Shown: one piece after another, positions 15,942-25,348 of the stretch
How the letters are laid out: every line of letters begins with the position of its first letter
How positions within the stretch are numbered: position 1 is the first letter of the stretch
Translations under genes and position numbers: made by a program
NCBI RefSeq assembly: GCF_001026695.1
Contig: NZ_LDNB01000007.1
Location: forward strand, 92,071-156,070
DNA length: 64,000 nucleotides
Reading direction: 5' to 3'
Source: Neobacillus vireti
Lineage (GTDB): Bacteria > Bacillota > Bacilli > Bacillales > Cytobacillaceae
Notes under the pieces: model-generated
Databases searched by the model: none
What the model was told of the DNA's origin: nothing
What the model saw: the letters and a program-made list of their open reading frames with translations, nothing else

Positions 15942-18900
15942 ATGGGAGAACTGATTAATAAAAGCTATAAGCAGAATAAATGGTTCGTATGGATTAGCTT
16001 TGCCATCATCTTGCTCAGCTTTGTACTTTTGTTTACAAACCATGCCCGATCTCAGAACGAAACGAGCAGATATATAAAGTTGAACGGCAAAACGTGGGAG
16101 ATCGATAAGGACCCGAAGCCGGAATGGTTTACGAACCAACAAGAGATGGTGACTTTTACAATCGATTTGAAAGAGGATTATCAAAACTATCTAAGCTCGA
16201 TTGAGAAGCCTGATGATGAGGGAACGGAAGGACCAGCACCGGCGCCTGGCGATGATGGAACAGAAGATCCGGCACCGCCGCCAGCATCAGCACCGGCCGA
16301 TGTCGCACAGCCCTTTACCATCGGCGCAACATACGATGGAAAAGCGGCAAACACCATTAAGGTAAGCAAAATCAATGAGGATGCTATTTTTAAAGGAGAG
16401 TATAAGGTTGAGGTGTCTTTGCCTTCGCAAAAAGATGGCCGGTTAGATGTAACTGTTGATTTTTCCGAAAATACATGGGGATTTTCAGGAAAACCGGCAA
16501 GCTTCAGCATTGAAAGAGATACCGTCAAGCCGAAACTCAAGCTCTCCGGGATTAACAAATCCCTCTATACAGATCAGGTTGAGTTAAATCTCCTCGTAAC
16601 GGAGAAAAATTATCTCCATGAAGATGTTACTGTTCTCGTTGTTACGGATGATGAAGAGGGGCAAGGGCAGCCGGCTGAAATTAGCTGGGATGAGAAAAAC
16701 GCTAATAAAGGAACAGTCCCGTTTACCGATTCCGGGAAATACAGTGTTACCGCCTTCCTTGTCGATAAAGCCGGCAACGAAAGCGACAAAGAATCAGTTA
16801 CGTTTACGATCGATAAAGGCGATCCGAAAATGTCCGGAGTCGAGAAAGACGGGTTATACAATCGGGATGTCGCGATCATGTTTGAGGATGACGGACGCAT
16901 TACAAAGGCAGTTGCCACATTGGTGCGGACGTATAACGGCGAACGCTTTGAACAGGAAATCGATTTTACCCCGAAACATCTTAGCTGGCGGTTGAATAGA
17001 AAAGCCGAACTCACTTTGAAGGAAGAAGGCTCTTACGAAGGAACGGTCACGATTACTGATAATCAGGGACAGGAATTTAGCTATCAGCTCTCATTTATGA
17101 TTGATAAAACCGCACCCGTGATTTCGGTTACAGGAGTGGAGCACCAGCAGAAATATAACGAGAAAAAAGCAGTTGAAATCAACATGACGGAAGACCTTAA
17201 GCTTAATCCGGAAGCATCGGAAGTGAGCCTGCAAAAGAAATCGATCGGCGGCAAGCTTGAAAACCAATCGTTGAGTCTGGACTATTCTGAGGATGGCAAG
17301 ACGGCCACCGTAAAACAAGAGGTCGAAGATGGCATTTATGAGTTGACGATTCTAGCAAGCGATAGTGCCGGCAATAAAACGAAGAAAACGGTTCAGTTTA
17401 CCATTGACAGACAAAAGCCTGAGCTTGAGGTGCTTATCGATGGAAAGGCCGTAACGGATCAAAAGCATTATGCCAGTGGACAGCTTAGTGTCAAGGTTAC
17501 CGATTTGACATTAGATATAAACAAAACGACCTTGACAATCAATAGTAAAAAAGTGCCCCTGATAGTAGATAAATCAGGGACGAATGCTGTATTAAAACAA
17601 GATATGATATTAGCTGATGATGATTACCAACTTTCCTTAAGCTCGGCTGACGGATTAGAAAATGGTGAATCGCTCGGACCGCTAACTTTTGTTGTGGATA
17701 CCGGAGCACCAGAAGTGGCGCTAACCGGAATCGAACCGGGTGCTTTTGTTAAAAACGGAACGCTTACGATCCATGTAAAGGAAAAAAATTATCAAACTAA
17801 TCTCGTTACTTATAAGGTAGAAAAACGGAATGACGACGGTCAATACGCGGCCTATCAGGACGAGCGCTTCGCTAATTGGGAAAATACAGCTGAAAATTCC
17901 ACTCTGGCACTGCCATTTGGGACGAATGAAACGGCAGATAGCCGCTATGATGGGGAATATCGTGTGACTGTAACAGCGAAGGATGCTGCCGGACATGAAG
18001 TGGAACAAACCGTTCAATTTACGATTGATGCGACGGCCCCGGTTGTGGCAACGGAATTAAGCTCAGAGTTTAATAAAGGGCATTACGCTCAGTCTGGAAC
18101 GGTTTCCATCATCGTCGATGAGCCGCAAGAGAATTTTGAGACGAACGATGTCAGGATTGATATTAAGAAAAAAGACGGTACCTTGTTTAAACCGGCAGAG
18201 GGCATCAGCGGAACCTGGACACAGAGTCCGACGCGGGCCGTTTACCGGATTGTTTTTACGAAAGATGCTGTAGACAATGAAGGCGATTATCTAGTTACAG
18301 TTGATGCCAAGGATAAGGCGGGGAATGCAGCCGAGCAAAAATCGATTGGTTTCACAATTGACCACAGTGCCCCAGTGTTAGCCATCGATCCTGAATTTTC
18401 CGACAAGGTTTATTTTAATAAAAATACAAGTTTTAATTTTAAAATAACCGATCCGAACATCGATTTAACCGGTAATGAGTTAACAGTTCTGAAGGATGGT
18501 TCTGTTTTTTCAAAGGTTGGTAACATTAAGCTGCAGGCTGGTTCCAGTGATACAGGAGTTGGCGCCTATACGTTTAACGAGGATGGCGATTACTCGGTAA
18601 CGCTTGCTTCGACTGATAAGGCTGGCAATAAAGGCGCCAAAGTGGTCAGGGATTTCATCATCGACCAAACCGCGCCGAAGTTGACCATTTCCGGGGTAGA
18701 CATTAATCCGAACAATCACCATTATTATCCTGAGCCAAAGCAAATCAGAATTGCAGTTGAAGATCGAAATTTTGCCTTAGCTGATATCGACCTTAAGGTA
18801 ACAAAAGATGGTGTCACGGTTCCGATGGGAGAATGGAATACAGGATACGAATTCACCAAGACAGGCCGCGTACTTGTCAAGGCACTGTTGGCAAAGACAC

Positions 18901-20408
18901 TCAGCGGAGACGGCGACTATACGATTTCCCTAAGTTTGAAAGACAAAGCCGGCAACCGTTCGACGATTCCGCCATTTGGCTTTACGATTGACCAAACAAA
19001 GCCAACCATTGAGATTCAAGGGGTAGAACAAGATGCCTACTATAATACCGATAAGCAAATGGATGTAACGATCAAGGATAAAAACTTGAAACTGAACACG
19101 ATTCAGGTGACAAGGGACGGCAGCAGCTACAATGCCGGAAGCTTCCGCGTAAATGGCGATACAGCTGTGCTAAGCCATTTGTTTAGCAAGGAAGGCATAT
19201 ATGAAGTCCTTGTCGAAGCGGTTGACCAGGCAGGCAACAGCTTTAGCCGTAAGGTGAAATTTACGATTGATAAAACGGCGCCAGTCATCACGGCTAAATT
19301 TAAGGGTGAAAATCGGGTGATTCAAGACGGGGAGTTTATTAATAAAATCTTCACGCCGCAATTTGTCTTGGATCAGCCAGAAGATTCGATTGTCTCTGTT
19401 ACGCTAAACGGCGGGGCGAATATCAACGGTCATATTCCAATCGCGGCAATAGAAACGAAATACAGCTATCATATTGCTGCCAAGGATAAAGCCGGAAACG
19501 AAGCGACGTTAGATATTAGCTTTACTTTAGATACGACAAGACCGGAATTAACCATTTCAGGGATAGGAGATGGCTTCTTTAATATGAATCTCACGCCATG
19601 GGTAAGGTACTCCGATAAGAATTTAGATGAGAGCCATTCAACGGTAACCCTTAATGGCGGCGAATTTAAAAATCGCCAAGAGCTTGAAAACGAACGCGAT
19701 TATGTGTTAAAAGCGAACATTTTCGATAAAGCAAAGAATGTCAATGCCCAAACTGTTGTCTTTACGATTGATAAAACAGCGCCGAAGATTACCTTTAAGG
19801 AGCCGATTTCCAGTCAGTATTTTAATAAGAGCATCATCCCTGGTCTTATTATTGAAGACTTGAGTGATTACGATATTATTTCCCTGACTTTAAACGGTGA
19901 GCCGTATACAATCGGTACGCCGATTGAAACGGATGGGAAGCATGTTCTTTTCATTGAGGCGAAGGATAAAGCCGGGAATATTCAGCAGATGAGTGTTGAA
20001 TTTATTATTGATAGAACGCCTCCAAAGGCAATTTTCGAAGGCGTAAAGGAAAAGAAGAAGTATTACGAAGCGGTAAAGGTCGGAATCCGTCTTGATAATC
20101 CGGAGGATACGATCAAATCCATCACAGTGAATGGTGAGTCCTTTACTGGTGATGCGGTGACAAGAGATGGCTTTCAAGTGATTAAAACAACGCTTAAAGA
20201 GATCAAGCCCTATGAAATTAAAGTCCTTGCAGCCGATCAGGCGGGAAATGAGAGCACTTCAACGCTTTCATTCGAAATCGCCGAAAAGAGTGCACTCGTC
20301 AAATACTACGAAAACAAACCACTCTTCGCCGGCTCCATCGCCGGAATTGCACTACTCCTAACAGCAGGCGGTGCAGTCATCGTCAGAAGAAGGAAAAGTG
20401 TGGAATAA
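15942..20408 (+). CDS. Giant Ig-like repeat protein anchored at both ends
   Basis: A 1488-residue protein. A membrane helix lies near the N-terminus (~17-32, SFAIILLSFVLLF) and a second at the C-terminus (~1456-1480) followed by RRRK. There is no LPxTG, so it is probably membrane-anchored rather than sortase-linked. A Pro/Ala/Asp-rich segment (~90-125) precedes about 13 bacterial Ig-like domains of ~90-110 residues. Each ends in a strand such as FTIDKTAP after a D-x-AGN turn; I count 13 such junctions. AAAGGAG precedes the ATG. As the last gene of the T7SS/kinase operon it could be a stalk or sleeve crossing the thick wall, or an adhesin. Function is inferred from architecture. Confidence 0.88.
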   Translation: MGELINKSYKQNKWFVWISFAIILLSFVLLFTNHARSQNETSRYIKLNGKTWEIDKDPKPEWFTNQQEMVTFTIDLKEDYQNYLSSIEKPDDEGTEGPAPAPGDDGTEDPAPPPASAPADVAQPFTIGATYDGKAANTIKVSKINEDAIFKGEYKVEVSLPSQKDGRLDVTVDFSENTWGFSGKPASFSIERDTVKPKLKLSGINKSLYTDQVELNLLVTEKNYLHEDVTVLVVTDDEEGQGQPAEISWDEKNANKGTVPFTDSGKYSVTAFLVDKAGNESDKESVTFTIDKGDPKMSGVEKDGLYNRDVAIMFEDDGRITKAVATLVRTYNGERFEQEIDFTPKHLSWRLNRKAELTLKEEGSYEGTVTITDNQGQEFSYQLSFMIDKTAPVISVTGVEHQQKYNEKKAVEINMTEDLKLNPEASEVSLQKKSIGGKLENQSLSLDYSEDGKTATVKQEVEDGIYELTILASDSAGNKTKKTVQFTIDRQKPELEVLIDGKAVTDQKHYASGQLSVKVTDLTLDINKTTLTINSKKVPLIVDKSGTNAVLKQDMILADDDYQLSLSSADGLENGESLGPLTFVVDTGAPEVALTGIEPGAFVKNGTLTIHVKEKNYQTNLVTYKVEKRNDDGQYAAYQDERFANWENTAENSTLALPFGTNETADSRYDGEYRVTVTAKDAAGHEVEQTVQFTIDATAPVVATELSSEFNKGHYAQSGTVSIIVDEPQENFETNDVRIDIKKKDGTLFKPAEGISGTWTQSPTRAVYRIVFTKDAVDNEGDYLVTVDAKDKAGNAAEQKSIGFTIDHSAPVLAIDPEFSDKVYFNKNTSFNFKITDPNIDLTGNELTVLKDGSVFSKVGNIKLQAGSSDTGVGAYTFNEDGDYSVTLASTDKAGNKGAKVVRDFIIDQTAPKLTISGVDINPNNHHYYPEPKQIRIAVEDRNFALADIDLKVTKDGVTVPMGEWNTGYEFTKTGRVLVKALLAKTLSGDGDYTISLSLKDKAGNRSTIPPFGFTIDQTKPTIEIQGVEQDAYYNTDKQMDVTIKDKNLKLNTIQVTRDGSSYNAGSFRVNGDTAVLSHLFSKEGIYEVLVEAVDQAGNSFSRKVKFTIDKTAPVITAKFKGENRVIQDGEFINKIFTPQFVLDQPEDSIVSVTLNGGANINGHIPIAAIETKYSYHIAAKDKAGNEATLDISFTLDTTRPELTISGIGDGFFNMNLTPWVRYSDKNLDESHSTVTLNGGEFKNRQELENERDYVLKANIFDKAKNVNAQTVVFTIDKTAPKITFKEPISSQYFNKSIIPGLIIEDLSDYDIISLTLNGEPYTIGTPIETDGKHVLFIEAKDKAGNIQQMSVEFIIDRTPPKAIFEGVKEKKKYYEAVKVGIRLDNPEDTIKSITVNGESFTGDAVTRDGFQVIKTTLKEIKPYEIKVLAADQAGNESTSTLSFEIAEKSALVKYYENKPLFAGSIAGIALLLTAGGAVIVRRRKSVE

Positions 20409-20434
20409 GGTGTCAATCAGGGTGTAAAAAATAA

Positions 20435-20447
20435 GGTGTCAGGCACC
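20435..20447. repeat. REP-like sequence GGTGTCAGGCACC
   Basis: A 13-base near-palindrome also found (or its complement) at 32687, 36197, 53586 and 53620. A partial copy lies just upstream at ~20408-20424. It lies in the gap between two convergent operons. Confidence 0.7.
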
Positions 20448-20490
20448 ACCCGTGGACATTTGTCCGCCTGGGGTAGACAGTGAAAAATAA

Positions 20491-20520
20491 CAAAGGCGAT
20501 GGATTTTTCCATCGCCTTTG
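20491..20520. terminator. Terminator between convergent operons
   Basis: A perfect 13-bp stem (CAAAGGCGATGGA and its complement) with a 4-base loop. On the - strand it is followed by a U-rich tract (TTATTTTT), so it terminates the 34508-20533 operon well, and it may also end the + operon finishing at 20408. Confidence 0.85.
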
Positions 20521-20532
20521 CATGTTTCAGCT

Positions 20533-23394
20533 TTATTGGTTGTTTTTTTGCTCTTCAAATGTTTTGCTTACGCTTGAGTATTCGTGGACTATATCTTGAC
20601 CATCGATTGGTAGAATAAGTTTTTTGTCAACGAGCTTTACATCCTGTTGTCCTTTAACCGTATAAATCGGTTTGAGGATAGCCGGCTCTTGCTTTAGCTC
20701 ATCGGTATTAATGGAATAAACCCAGACATATGTTTCCGAGGTTCCATTGCTAGCCGCCATGACTACTTCCGGGATTTCGTCGCCTGTTAAATCATATTCA
20801 GCAGAAGAAAATGAAAACCCCTCTATTAACATCCCATTTTGATCAAAAGGGCTGGGATTGAAATATGAGCCTAAATCCATTGGCCATGAATGGTCAGTAC
20901 TATCAATCAAAAATAGACTTTGCTCACCATTTGGTTGAACTTGTCCGTATATTTTCTTTACTTGGCTTCCTTCAATGGCGATATCAAAAGACTTACCATC
21001 CACACCCACAACCGCCTTTTTAAATTGCTCCAAAGAGATCGGAACATCTGCCTTTTTCTCCTCAACAGGTTCCTTCTTTTTAGCCGCAGCCGTTTCACTC
21101 GTTTTCGGAACCTTAGGTTTTGCCTCTTCCCCAAAAAACAAATGAAGTCCAAACCAAGCCCCGCCGCCGACTCCACCAAGGATGACGATCGCCAACCCCA
21201 ATTTCAAGCCATTCCTTTTCAGAAATTTAATAAACGGGCTTGCCGTTTCGGTTTCAACGTCCTTTAGTAATTTTTGAAGACTGTAGTTTTTGATCTCCTT
21301 CAGCTCATTGCGGAGCGCTCTATTTTTCCAAATCGATTTTGGATGCGTGATTAAATATTTTCTTATTGACCGTTTATAGCTCGGGTCAGATTCAACCAGT
21401 CTTGCATTCCCGCGAATAAAGGCAAGCATCATCTTTTCATTACTGTGTCTTATCAGGTGTTCGAATAACCCTTGATAATCAACCCCATCATATTCCGAGC
21501 CAAAGGCAATTAACAGCAGGGGAATTTGTTCAGGAGCAGGATTATTTCGTAATATCCGCAACAGGACATCGCGCAGCTGTTCGCGCTCTACGACAGTTAA
21601 CAATCTTAAATTAATCAAATCAGCTTGCGACGGGCTGCTAATGAGCTGATAAAGGACATTGGCAACCTGATAGTTACTCTTAACCTTCGCATCTTTTATG
21701 TCGATTACATTTAATTTTTTCGGAAAAATTGTCCCAAACGACAGAATGTCCTCTGTTGAAATCTCCCGTAAACGAATCGAACGCAACAGGGCCATCTTAA
21801 CATTGGCGAGCAATTTGTTCTTAAATTCCGCAAACGGAGCAGTTTGTTGCTCGATTTTAAAATCCTTCACGGCCAGCACCGCCTTAAAGGGCTTCTTTTC
21901 ATTGCTGATTGCGGAGATGGCCTTTTTAATTGCTGTCGTTTTAAATTTCTCGATACACAAAAGATAGGGTGAACCCAGCATTATTTTCAGCTCGTTAAGG
22001 ATGTCTTCAATGCGGACTAGCTGTTTAAAACGTTTATCAAGATACAGCTCAAGGAGGACGTCATAATCTGGATGCTCGTTAATAAACATCAATAACGCCT
22101 CATGGCAGAGCTTGTCCTGTTCAATCGCTTTCCATAATTTATCGAACAACGGGTCATGTTGATAGTACTCAAGCGTCTCGAGGATGAAGGTGAGCGCCTC
22201 ATCGCAACGCAAAGATTTGTTGATGGCAATGACCGCACCGATGTAATCGAGCGCTGACCCGGGATCTGCCGCTAATTTCTCCTCCGCTAACAGCTGCAAA
22301 AATAGCTGAACCAACTCTGGTTTCGCTTCGATTTTAGCCTGGAAAAATTTCAGCAAACTATGTAAAAAGCCAATTTTATTCTTCTGATATAAAGAGAGAT
22401 CGCCATAGTTTAGCGTTAAATAAATAGCCGTTAGCTGGTAATAGCTTGCTAATTCCAGTTTCTGCTCGCCGCTCAAGCCTGATAACGACATCTCCGCGAA
22501 CTCGAGAAACCTATCAATCCGCTTTGATTGAGAGAAATGGTGGAGGGCAAAGTCCAAATACTCGTGCTCCTGGCCATCGATCTCAACGCCGGAAATACGG
22601 CCGCCACCGGCAAAATCAAAAATAAACTGCTTTTCAATTGAACGATCGGCGACATTTAACGTGCCCGGCTCATAAAACACCACATGCAGATAATTCTTTC
22701 CAGCCGGCTCACTCGAAAAAGTCAGCGCCCCTAATTTCCTCCGGTGGGCATACGGTAAATACAGATAGATCAGCTCTAGTAACTGCAAGGCATATTTCGA
22801 ATATTCCTCCACTGGCACGCCAAGCGAGATGAATACCTTTTTCTTTCCGGCGATCGACGACATCACCGCGAACAATAGCTGCTTAAAATTCACTTCAGTA
22901 ATCCCTAACACATCAAGAAGGGTATTTTTCACGGAAAGAATATCCTTCCCTACATGACCAACAGTCTCCCGTTCCGCCAGGACCTTTCCTAATCCGACAT
23001 CATAGGAGGTTTTAAAGTCATTCAGTTGAAAAAGCTTACTAGGATGCTTGATCCAGTCATCCTTCATACTTTCCGGAATAATATAGTTATGCATGAAATA
23101 GGTGCTCCGCTGTCCGGTGAAATCAGCGGGCACGAACACGGACTGACCGATAACAAGCTCACCGGTTTCCGGCTGAAAAATCGTCACGGCCTCCGGATAG
23201 AGGGAAGCGTCCTTTTCACCGCGCTCGGTTAATGTTTTGGGTGCATGATACATACAAAACGGATGCAGATACTTCTTCACAAACGCTTTATCAAGCCCTT
23301 CGGAAATCGCAATCGTGTCGTAGCCGTCGGTCGCGTGGAAAATCCCGCCCCGCTCCCGGGTATATACCTGTTGTTGAATGAACTTATCAGTCAC
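20533..23394 (-). CDS. Membrane protein resembling GTPase-associated protein 1 (GAP1)
   Basis: A 953-residue protein. The N-terminal ~250 residues (QQVYTRERGGIFHATDG, FMHNYI, FVPADF) resemble the GAP1-N domain family that accompanies TRAFAC-type GTPases in multi-gene bacterial systems. A long helical middle follows (~250-720). One membrane helix at ~728-750 leads to an outside domain of ~190 residues with a Lys/Glu/Ala-rich linker and a DLTGDEIPEVV segment that may bind calcium. The start overlaps the stop of the upstream GTPase gene by 4 bases (ATGA), so the two proteins are likely made together and partners. The family assignment is from memory of sequence pattern; the function is unknown. 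Confidence 0.75.
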   Translation of the reverse strand: MTDKFIQQQVYTRERGGIFHATDGYDTIAISEGLDKAFVKKYLHPFCMYHAPKTLTERGEKDASLYPEAVTIFQPETGELVIGQSVFVPADFTGQRSTYFMHNYIIPESMKDDWIKHPSKLFQLNDFKTSYDVGLGKVLAERETVGHVGKDILSVKNTLLDVLGITEVNFKQLLFAVMSSIAGKKKVFISLGVPVEEYSKYALQLLELIYLYLPYAHRRKLGALTFSSEPAGKNYLHVVFYEPGTLNVADRSIEKQFIFDFAGGGRISGVEIDGQEHEYLDFALHHFSQSKRIDRFLEFAEMSLSGLSGEQKLELASYYQLTAIYLTLNYGDLSLYQKNKIGFLHSLLKFFQAKIEAKPELVQLFLQLLAEEKLAADPGSALDYIGAVIAINKSLRCDEALTFILETLEYYQHDPLFDKLWKAIEQDKLCHEALLMFINEHPDYDVLLELYLDKRFKQLVRIEDILNELKIMLGSPYLLCIEKFKTTAIKKAISAISNEKKPFKAVLAVKDFKIEQQTAPFAEFKNKLLANVKMALLRSIRLREISTEDILSFGTIFPKKLNVIDIKDAKVKSNYQVANVLYQLISSPSQADLINLRLLTVVEREQLRDVLLRILRNNPAPEQIPLLLIAFGSEYDGVDYQGLFEHLIRHSNEKMMLAFIRGNARLVESDPSYKRSIRKYLITHPKSIWKNRALRNELKEIKNYSLQKLLKDVETETASPFIKFLKRNGLKLGLAIVILGGVGGGAWFGLHLFFGEEAKPKVPKTSETAAAKKKEPVEEKKADVPISLEQFKKAVVGVDGKSFDIAIEGSQVKKIYGQVQPNGEQSLFLIDSTDHSWPMDLGSYFNPSPFDQNGMLIEGFSFSSAEYDLTGDEIPEVVMAASNGTSETYVWVYSINTDELKQEPAILKPIYTVKGQQDVKLVDKKLILPIDGQDIVHEYSSVSKTFEEQKNNQ

Positions 23395-24659
23395 TGCTCA
23401 TTTCTCCCTTCAATATACCCGAGCTTATAAAGCAGCCAGATAAACGGTTCATCGACACGGATCGGACTAATAATACCGCTGACCTCCTGGTCGACCGGGT
23501 TGCTTCCAAGGGCGGATACCGCGAAATAGGAGGTATCCTTAAAATAAACATCAAGGGCATTCACAAACGGAATATCGACTTTTTGCAGGAAGCGTCTGAT
23601 TTCGCCGTTGATATTTTCATATTCATCAAGGTTCAGAAAGCCCCGATGGGTGACATTATGAAAAACATTGCTGTTCGTGCGGATATATTCACCATCTTCG
23701 TGTTTTAGGGCATTTAAGAGATCGCTCTTCGTTAACACGACGGCGGTTGGGATATCGGTTTTACTATGTTCGAGATGGGCAATGAAATCGCCGAACAATG
23801 AAATCACGACTTCGCGCGGCTCATCGGCTAAACCAACAATCTTCCCGGGATTTTCACCCATTTGATGGATTAACTTTTCACGGATGGCGCGAATCTGCAT
23901 CGGATCAACGAGAAAGAGAATACCCGCTGAATTTTTGATATGGGCCGCATGAAGCTTAATATATTCCTTGTCAGTCATCCCCTCGCCAGCGACATCGAAA
24001 AATACGAGTGTCAGCGGCGCCTGGTCCTCATCCTTAAAGACAAATTGAAAAATAAACGGCTCCTGCCGGTTCGTTGTTTCTGTCGATTTAAGTAATTTCC
24101 CATTTTCAAAAAGCGGAATCTCGTATTCCCGGCGGAATCGTTTACTAATTTCATTATCGAGCGGAATACAAGCCGCATCGAAATTGTTCGCGGTCACATG
24201 CTGCAGCGTATGAATCAGCGACGTCATATAAACGGATTTTCCAACGCTTGTAGCGCCAACAATCGAGACGATGTTGCTTGGATGCTTGCCCGCGGTTACC
24301 GGAAGGTCGTTATGGCAGGCCGGGCATAAGCGGTTTCTAGTCACGACCGTATATTTATCGGAGACACCCATAAGAACACGGTCAGAATAAATTTTATTCT
24401 CCTCGGGAATCAGTGACGGATAAATAATCGCCTCAAGTTCATCAATCGGGGCGAGCCCGAATTTCTCGCGATAGTTGTTCAATAGTTCATCTTCCTGAAG
24501 CGCAAGGGCCTCATCATCGTCACGATGGTGGGCCGCTCGAAAGACGACGTCTTCATGATGAAATTTTGAAAAACAGTATGGACAGACAATATCGTAAAAT
24601 GGCAATCTTTCTTTCGGCGGTTGTTTTTTTTCAAAGATACGTTTTAGTAATGCAAACAT
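23391..24659 (-). CDS. Zinc-ribbon TRAFAC-type GTPase
   Basis: A 422-residue soluble protein. A split zinc ribbon is formed by CPYC (26-29) and CPAC (112-115). The GTPase core has P-loop GATSVGKS (135-142), a DxxG-type Walker B FDVAGEG (221-227) and a TKSD specificity motif (310-313). These identify a Ras-like/TRAFAC GTPase similar to the double-GTPase group found with GAP1-like partners. GGGGGC precedes the ATG at 24659. It overlaps the GAP1-like gene and follows a small beta-rich gene. It probably acts as the nucleotide switch of this operon, beneath the membrane; specificity for GTP is inferred from TKSD. Confidence 0.85.
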   Translation of the reverse strand: MFALLKRIFEKKQPPKERLPFYDIVCPYCFSKFHHEDVVFRAAHHRDDDEALALQEDELLNNYREKFGLAPIDELEAIIYPSLIPEENKIYSDRVLMGVSDKYTVVTRNRLCPACHNDLPVTAGKHPSNIVSIVGATSVGKSVYMTSLIHTLQHVTANNFDAACIPLDNEISKRFRREYEIPLFENGKLLKSTETTNRQEPFIFQFVFKDEDQAPLTLVFFDVAGEGMTDKEYIKLHAAHIKNSAGILFLVDPMQIRAIREKLIHQMGENPGKIVGLADEPREVVISLFGDFIAHLEHSKTDIPTAVVLTKSDLLNALKHEDGEYIRTNSNVFHNVTHRGFLNLDEYENINGEIRRFLQKVDIPFVNALDVYFKDTSYFAVSALGSNPVDQEVSGIISPIRVDEPFIWLLYKLGYIEGRNEQ

Positions 24660-24673
24660 GTAAGGGCCCCCTA

Positions 24674-25312
24674 TTATTCAGGAATTAGCTCGAAATTCTG
24701 AGCTGATGTCCTTCCGTTGCTAAAAAAGATGCGAATAAACTCATTTTTGTCGACTTCAATTTCTGGCGCTACCGTTTTCCCTGAGGGAAAGTCGCGCACA
24801 AATGGATAGACCGTCCCGTCATCAATCGAGATCGGAACGCCCCCGCTTTTTTTCACATAAACGAGCAGATCTTTATTAAGCTCAAGCTCAGACATGATCG
24901 AAATTTTTACCTTTTTCCGAGACTGAAAGAGTTTATTTTTATACTTGATCGAAAAATAAATCCTCGCTTTCGAGCCGGAAATATAAATAAAATTTTCATC
25001 GTTTTCCTGCCTGTAAATGATGAGCTTTCCGTCCCGTTTCTGACAGGGGAAAATACGAAACGCATACCGGCCGATTGCTTCGATTCGGCCAAGATACCCC
25101 TGGTTCGCTTTATATTCCTCGCGGGTGTAGAGCGTCAAATCCTGTTCGGTGATCTCGCTGATTGCTCGGACACGATCGGCCGGAGCTTTGTAAATATAAA
25201 CAAAGTCAATCTCGTTGGACCAAAACCAGGTGAGATGAACTTCAGAATCACGGACGGTCTTACGTAAGTCTCTTATTTCCTGGACAGGGGAAGTAATGGG
25301 TTCCCAGTTCAC
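24674..25312 (-). CDS. Beta-rich protein, fibronectin-III-like (function unknown)
   Basis: A 212-residue protein starting at GTG, 8 bases after GGAGGT. There is no signal peptide or membrane helix. The pattern of alternating strands (EVHLTWFW, DFVYIYK, YAFRIFPC, ARIYFSIKYKN) suggests two fibronectin-III/Ig-like sandwiches. It lies between the second vWA gene and the GTPase gene, 14 bases from the latter. It may be a cytoplasmic scaffold or adaptor for the GTPase. I do not recognise a named family. Confidence 0.65.
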   Translation of the reverse strand: MNWEPITSPVQEIRDLRKTVRDSEVHLTWFWSNEIDFVYIYKAPADRVRAISEITEQDLTLYTREEYKANQGYLGRIEAIGRYAFRIFPCQKRDGKLIIYRQENDENFIYISGSKARIYFSIKYKNKLFQSRKKVKISIMSELELNKDLLVYVKKSGGVPISIDDGTVYPFVRDFPSGKTVAPEIEVDKNEFIRIFFSNGRTSAQNFELIPE

Positions 25313-25348
25313 CGAATATCACCTCCAACTCTTTAAAGATTAAGCGCC

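Noticed and set aside
16187..17014. Antisense open frames inside the Ig-repeat gene
   Set aside because: They mirror a strongly supported long coding region, and have no start signals or recognisable domains.
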